The notes beneath the pieces were generated by a model. The model saw nothing but the letters and a program-made list of their open reading frames with translations. It ran no database searches and was not told where the DNA came from. From the NCBI RefSeq assembly GCF_030068615.1, contig NZ_JASJOC010000014.1:26367-90366 (forward strand): DNA of 64,000 nt. The letters run 5' to 3'. This document shows, piece after piece, positions 63,175 through 64,000 of the stretch; positions within the stretch are counted from its first letter, which is position 1; each line of letters opens with the position of its first letter. A program made the position numbers and the translations under genes. This DNA comes from Halostagnicola sp. A-GB9-2. GTDB taxonomy: Archaea > Halobacteriota > Halobacteria > Halobacteriales > Natrialbaceae.

Positions 63175-63909
63175 GTACCATGAATCACATCATTTATTAT
63201 TAAATGTGTTGATCAGGGCAACCCGTGCGTCAATCTTGCGCCGCTGTGGTAGTGACTGTCGCATGTCTTCGGATAAATCGGATCAACGGGATAATTGAAG
63301 AGCGTCAAATGTGCCGTCAGTCTCAGTCCGTGCCACCGAATTCCAGTTATAGCGAACGCCCGATGCTTTCCGGTCTGAGACTACGTGTGAATAACCATTC
63401 CTACAAGAGATCTCTCACCGTCGTACTCCTCGGTGGGAATTGATGGGACATTCTCTTCAAATTAATGCGCGCGGAGTTACGTTACTGTGTATTTCGAGTC
63501 TTCATTTGATATTGTCAACTCTTCGTTGCGGTTGTAGAGCATAAGTTAATACCCATATTGTTGGATTTTATGGCTACTTGTCGTGATTACAGTACTAGCG
63601 CATTACTCTGTGACTGTTGTTACAATAGTATGGGTGTAAATAATTTCTGTGGTATCTCCTGTTAGTGGTATACAAACCCAAATGAGAATGCGAAACAACA
63701 ACATGGTCCATTTGATGCAGTCAAATACGGATCGAGAGTTATTCAACTCTTATAGAACTGTTTCGACCGAAATCGGTGTTGGTTCGTGAAAGTCCGATTT
63801 ATACGGACCTATTTTCGGAGACCGCTTGGAGGAGAAGTAGTTCAAAAGCGACGTGGACAGTCTTCTTCAAGGCGGGTTCGCAGTGAATAGTCAGACCCGT
63901 GACCGACGG
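63175..63909. other. AT-rich gene-free region
   Basis: About 735 bases, markedly richer in A and T than the flanks. It contains the dyad at 63710-63726 and a short GTCCG-ATTTATA-CGGAC inverted repeat (63792-63808) that could terminate the minus-strand gene ending at 63910. Open frames (for example 63225-63443) are Arg/Ser/Val-rich and unrecognised. Confidence 0.4.
63710..63726. promoter_or_regulatory. Orphan 17-base dyad ATTTGA-N5-TCAAAT (copy 2)
   Basis: ATTTGATGCAGTCAAAT has the same six-base arms and five-base spacing as the site at 27532-27548, with a different centre (TGCAG against CACTG). Two independent occurrences in gene-free DNA suggest a specific binding site. Confidence 0.35.
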
Positions 63910-64000
63910 TTAGTCGTTCGTCGCGGCCTCGAGCGTATCAGCGTTGGCAACTCGCTCCTGATCCTCGAGGTATTCGTCAACGTCGAGGGCGGCTTTGCTT
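63910..64000 (-). CDS. C-terminal end of a protein continuing past the right edge (possibly a TrxR-like flavoprotein)
   Basis: Only 29 codons are visible, ending in TAA at 63910-63912: SKAALDVDEYLEDQ, then ERVANADTLEAATND. The KAALDVDEYLED helix resembles the C-terminus of thioredoxin-reductase-like FAD proteins (GCKAALDVDEYL) but is too short to be sure. The acidic character and codon use agree with a genuine haloarchaeal gene. Confidence 0.45.
   Translation of the reverse strand, partial: SKAALDVDEYLEDQERVANADTLEAATND

Noticed and set aside
63225..63443. 72-codon plus-strand frame in the right-hand AT-rich region
   Set aside because: No acidic bias, no recognisable fold, no promoter at the right distance.

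Overview
The window reads as chromosome or megaplasmid DNA of a halophilic archaeon, probably of the Natrialbales type. Almost every protein is strongly acidic. Exported binding proteins carry Tat-type twin-arginine lipoprotein signals (RRSFLK...LSGC, DRRTYL...LAGC, TRRAAL...IAGC). Genes are headed by archaeal TATA boxes, several giving leaderless or nearly leaderless starts, and insertion-sequence debris has the look of haloarchaeal transposases. No rRNA, tRNA or CRISPR array was seen. The whole window is an accessory catabolic region: enzymes, uptake systems and local regulators, with essentially no housekeeping genes.

Layout. 1-1491: N-terminal two thirds of a molybdenum formate dehydrogenase, running off the left edge. 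2406-10626: a catechol-type meta-cleavage pathway: two hydratase/decarboxylase paralogues, an extradiol dioxygenase, an ACMSD-like amidohydrolase, 4-hydroxy-2-oxovalerate aldolase, acylating acetaldehyde dehydrogenase and an aldehyde dehydrogenase. 10986-17504: an uncharacterised catabolic module of a FAD oxidoreductase, both subunits of an AcnX-type aconitase-like dehydratase, a fused TRAP permease and its TAXI binding protein. 17974-20672: a MaoC hydratase, then a TetR-MATE efflux pair with a clear operator. 21172-27159: a five-gene oligopeptide-type ABC importer whose binding protein looks circularly permuted. 28477-35338: tungsten aldehyde oxidoreductase with a MoaD/ThiS carrier, a TrxR-like flavoprotein, a CocE-like hydrolase, and a thiolase/DUF35 pair. 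35339-46306: a patchwork of single catabolic genes (alcohol dehydrogenase, orphan binding protein, VOC protein, SDR, PaaK-type CoA ligase with a divergent IclR regulator, Rieske ferredoxin, amidohydrolase) separated by decayed IS4, IS6 and IS630-type transposase fragments. 46307-58500: two GMC alcohol oxidases/dehydrogenases framing a zinc alcohol dehydrogenase, aldehyde dehydrogenase, metallo-beta-lactamase-fold hydrolase, acyl-CoA dehydrogenase, acyl-CoA synthetase and a 3-hydroxyacyl-CoA dehydrogenase/enoyl-CoA hydratase fusion. 58616-61839: a broken aldehyde dehydrogenase followed by a UGSC-motif protein sandwiched between two copies of a 360-residue protein of unknown function. 62143-63174: a second zinc alcohol dehydrogenase. 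63910-64000: the C-terminus of a further gene.

How the parts fit. The left cluster can take a catechol to pyruvate and acetyl-CoA, although no 4-oxalocrotonate tautomerase is visible. The right cluster can take an alcohol through aldehyde and acid to an acyl-CoA and through beta-oxidation; a thiolase lies 12 kb away. The most promising unexplained systems are the UGSC/360-residue trio (58992-61839) and the AcnX/FAD/TRAP module (10986-17504). All functional statements rest on motif recognition by eye; no database search was possible.
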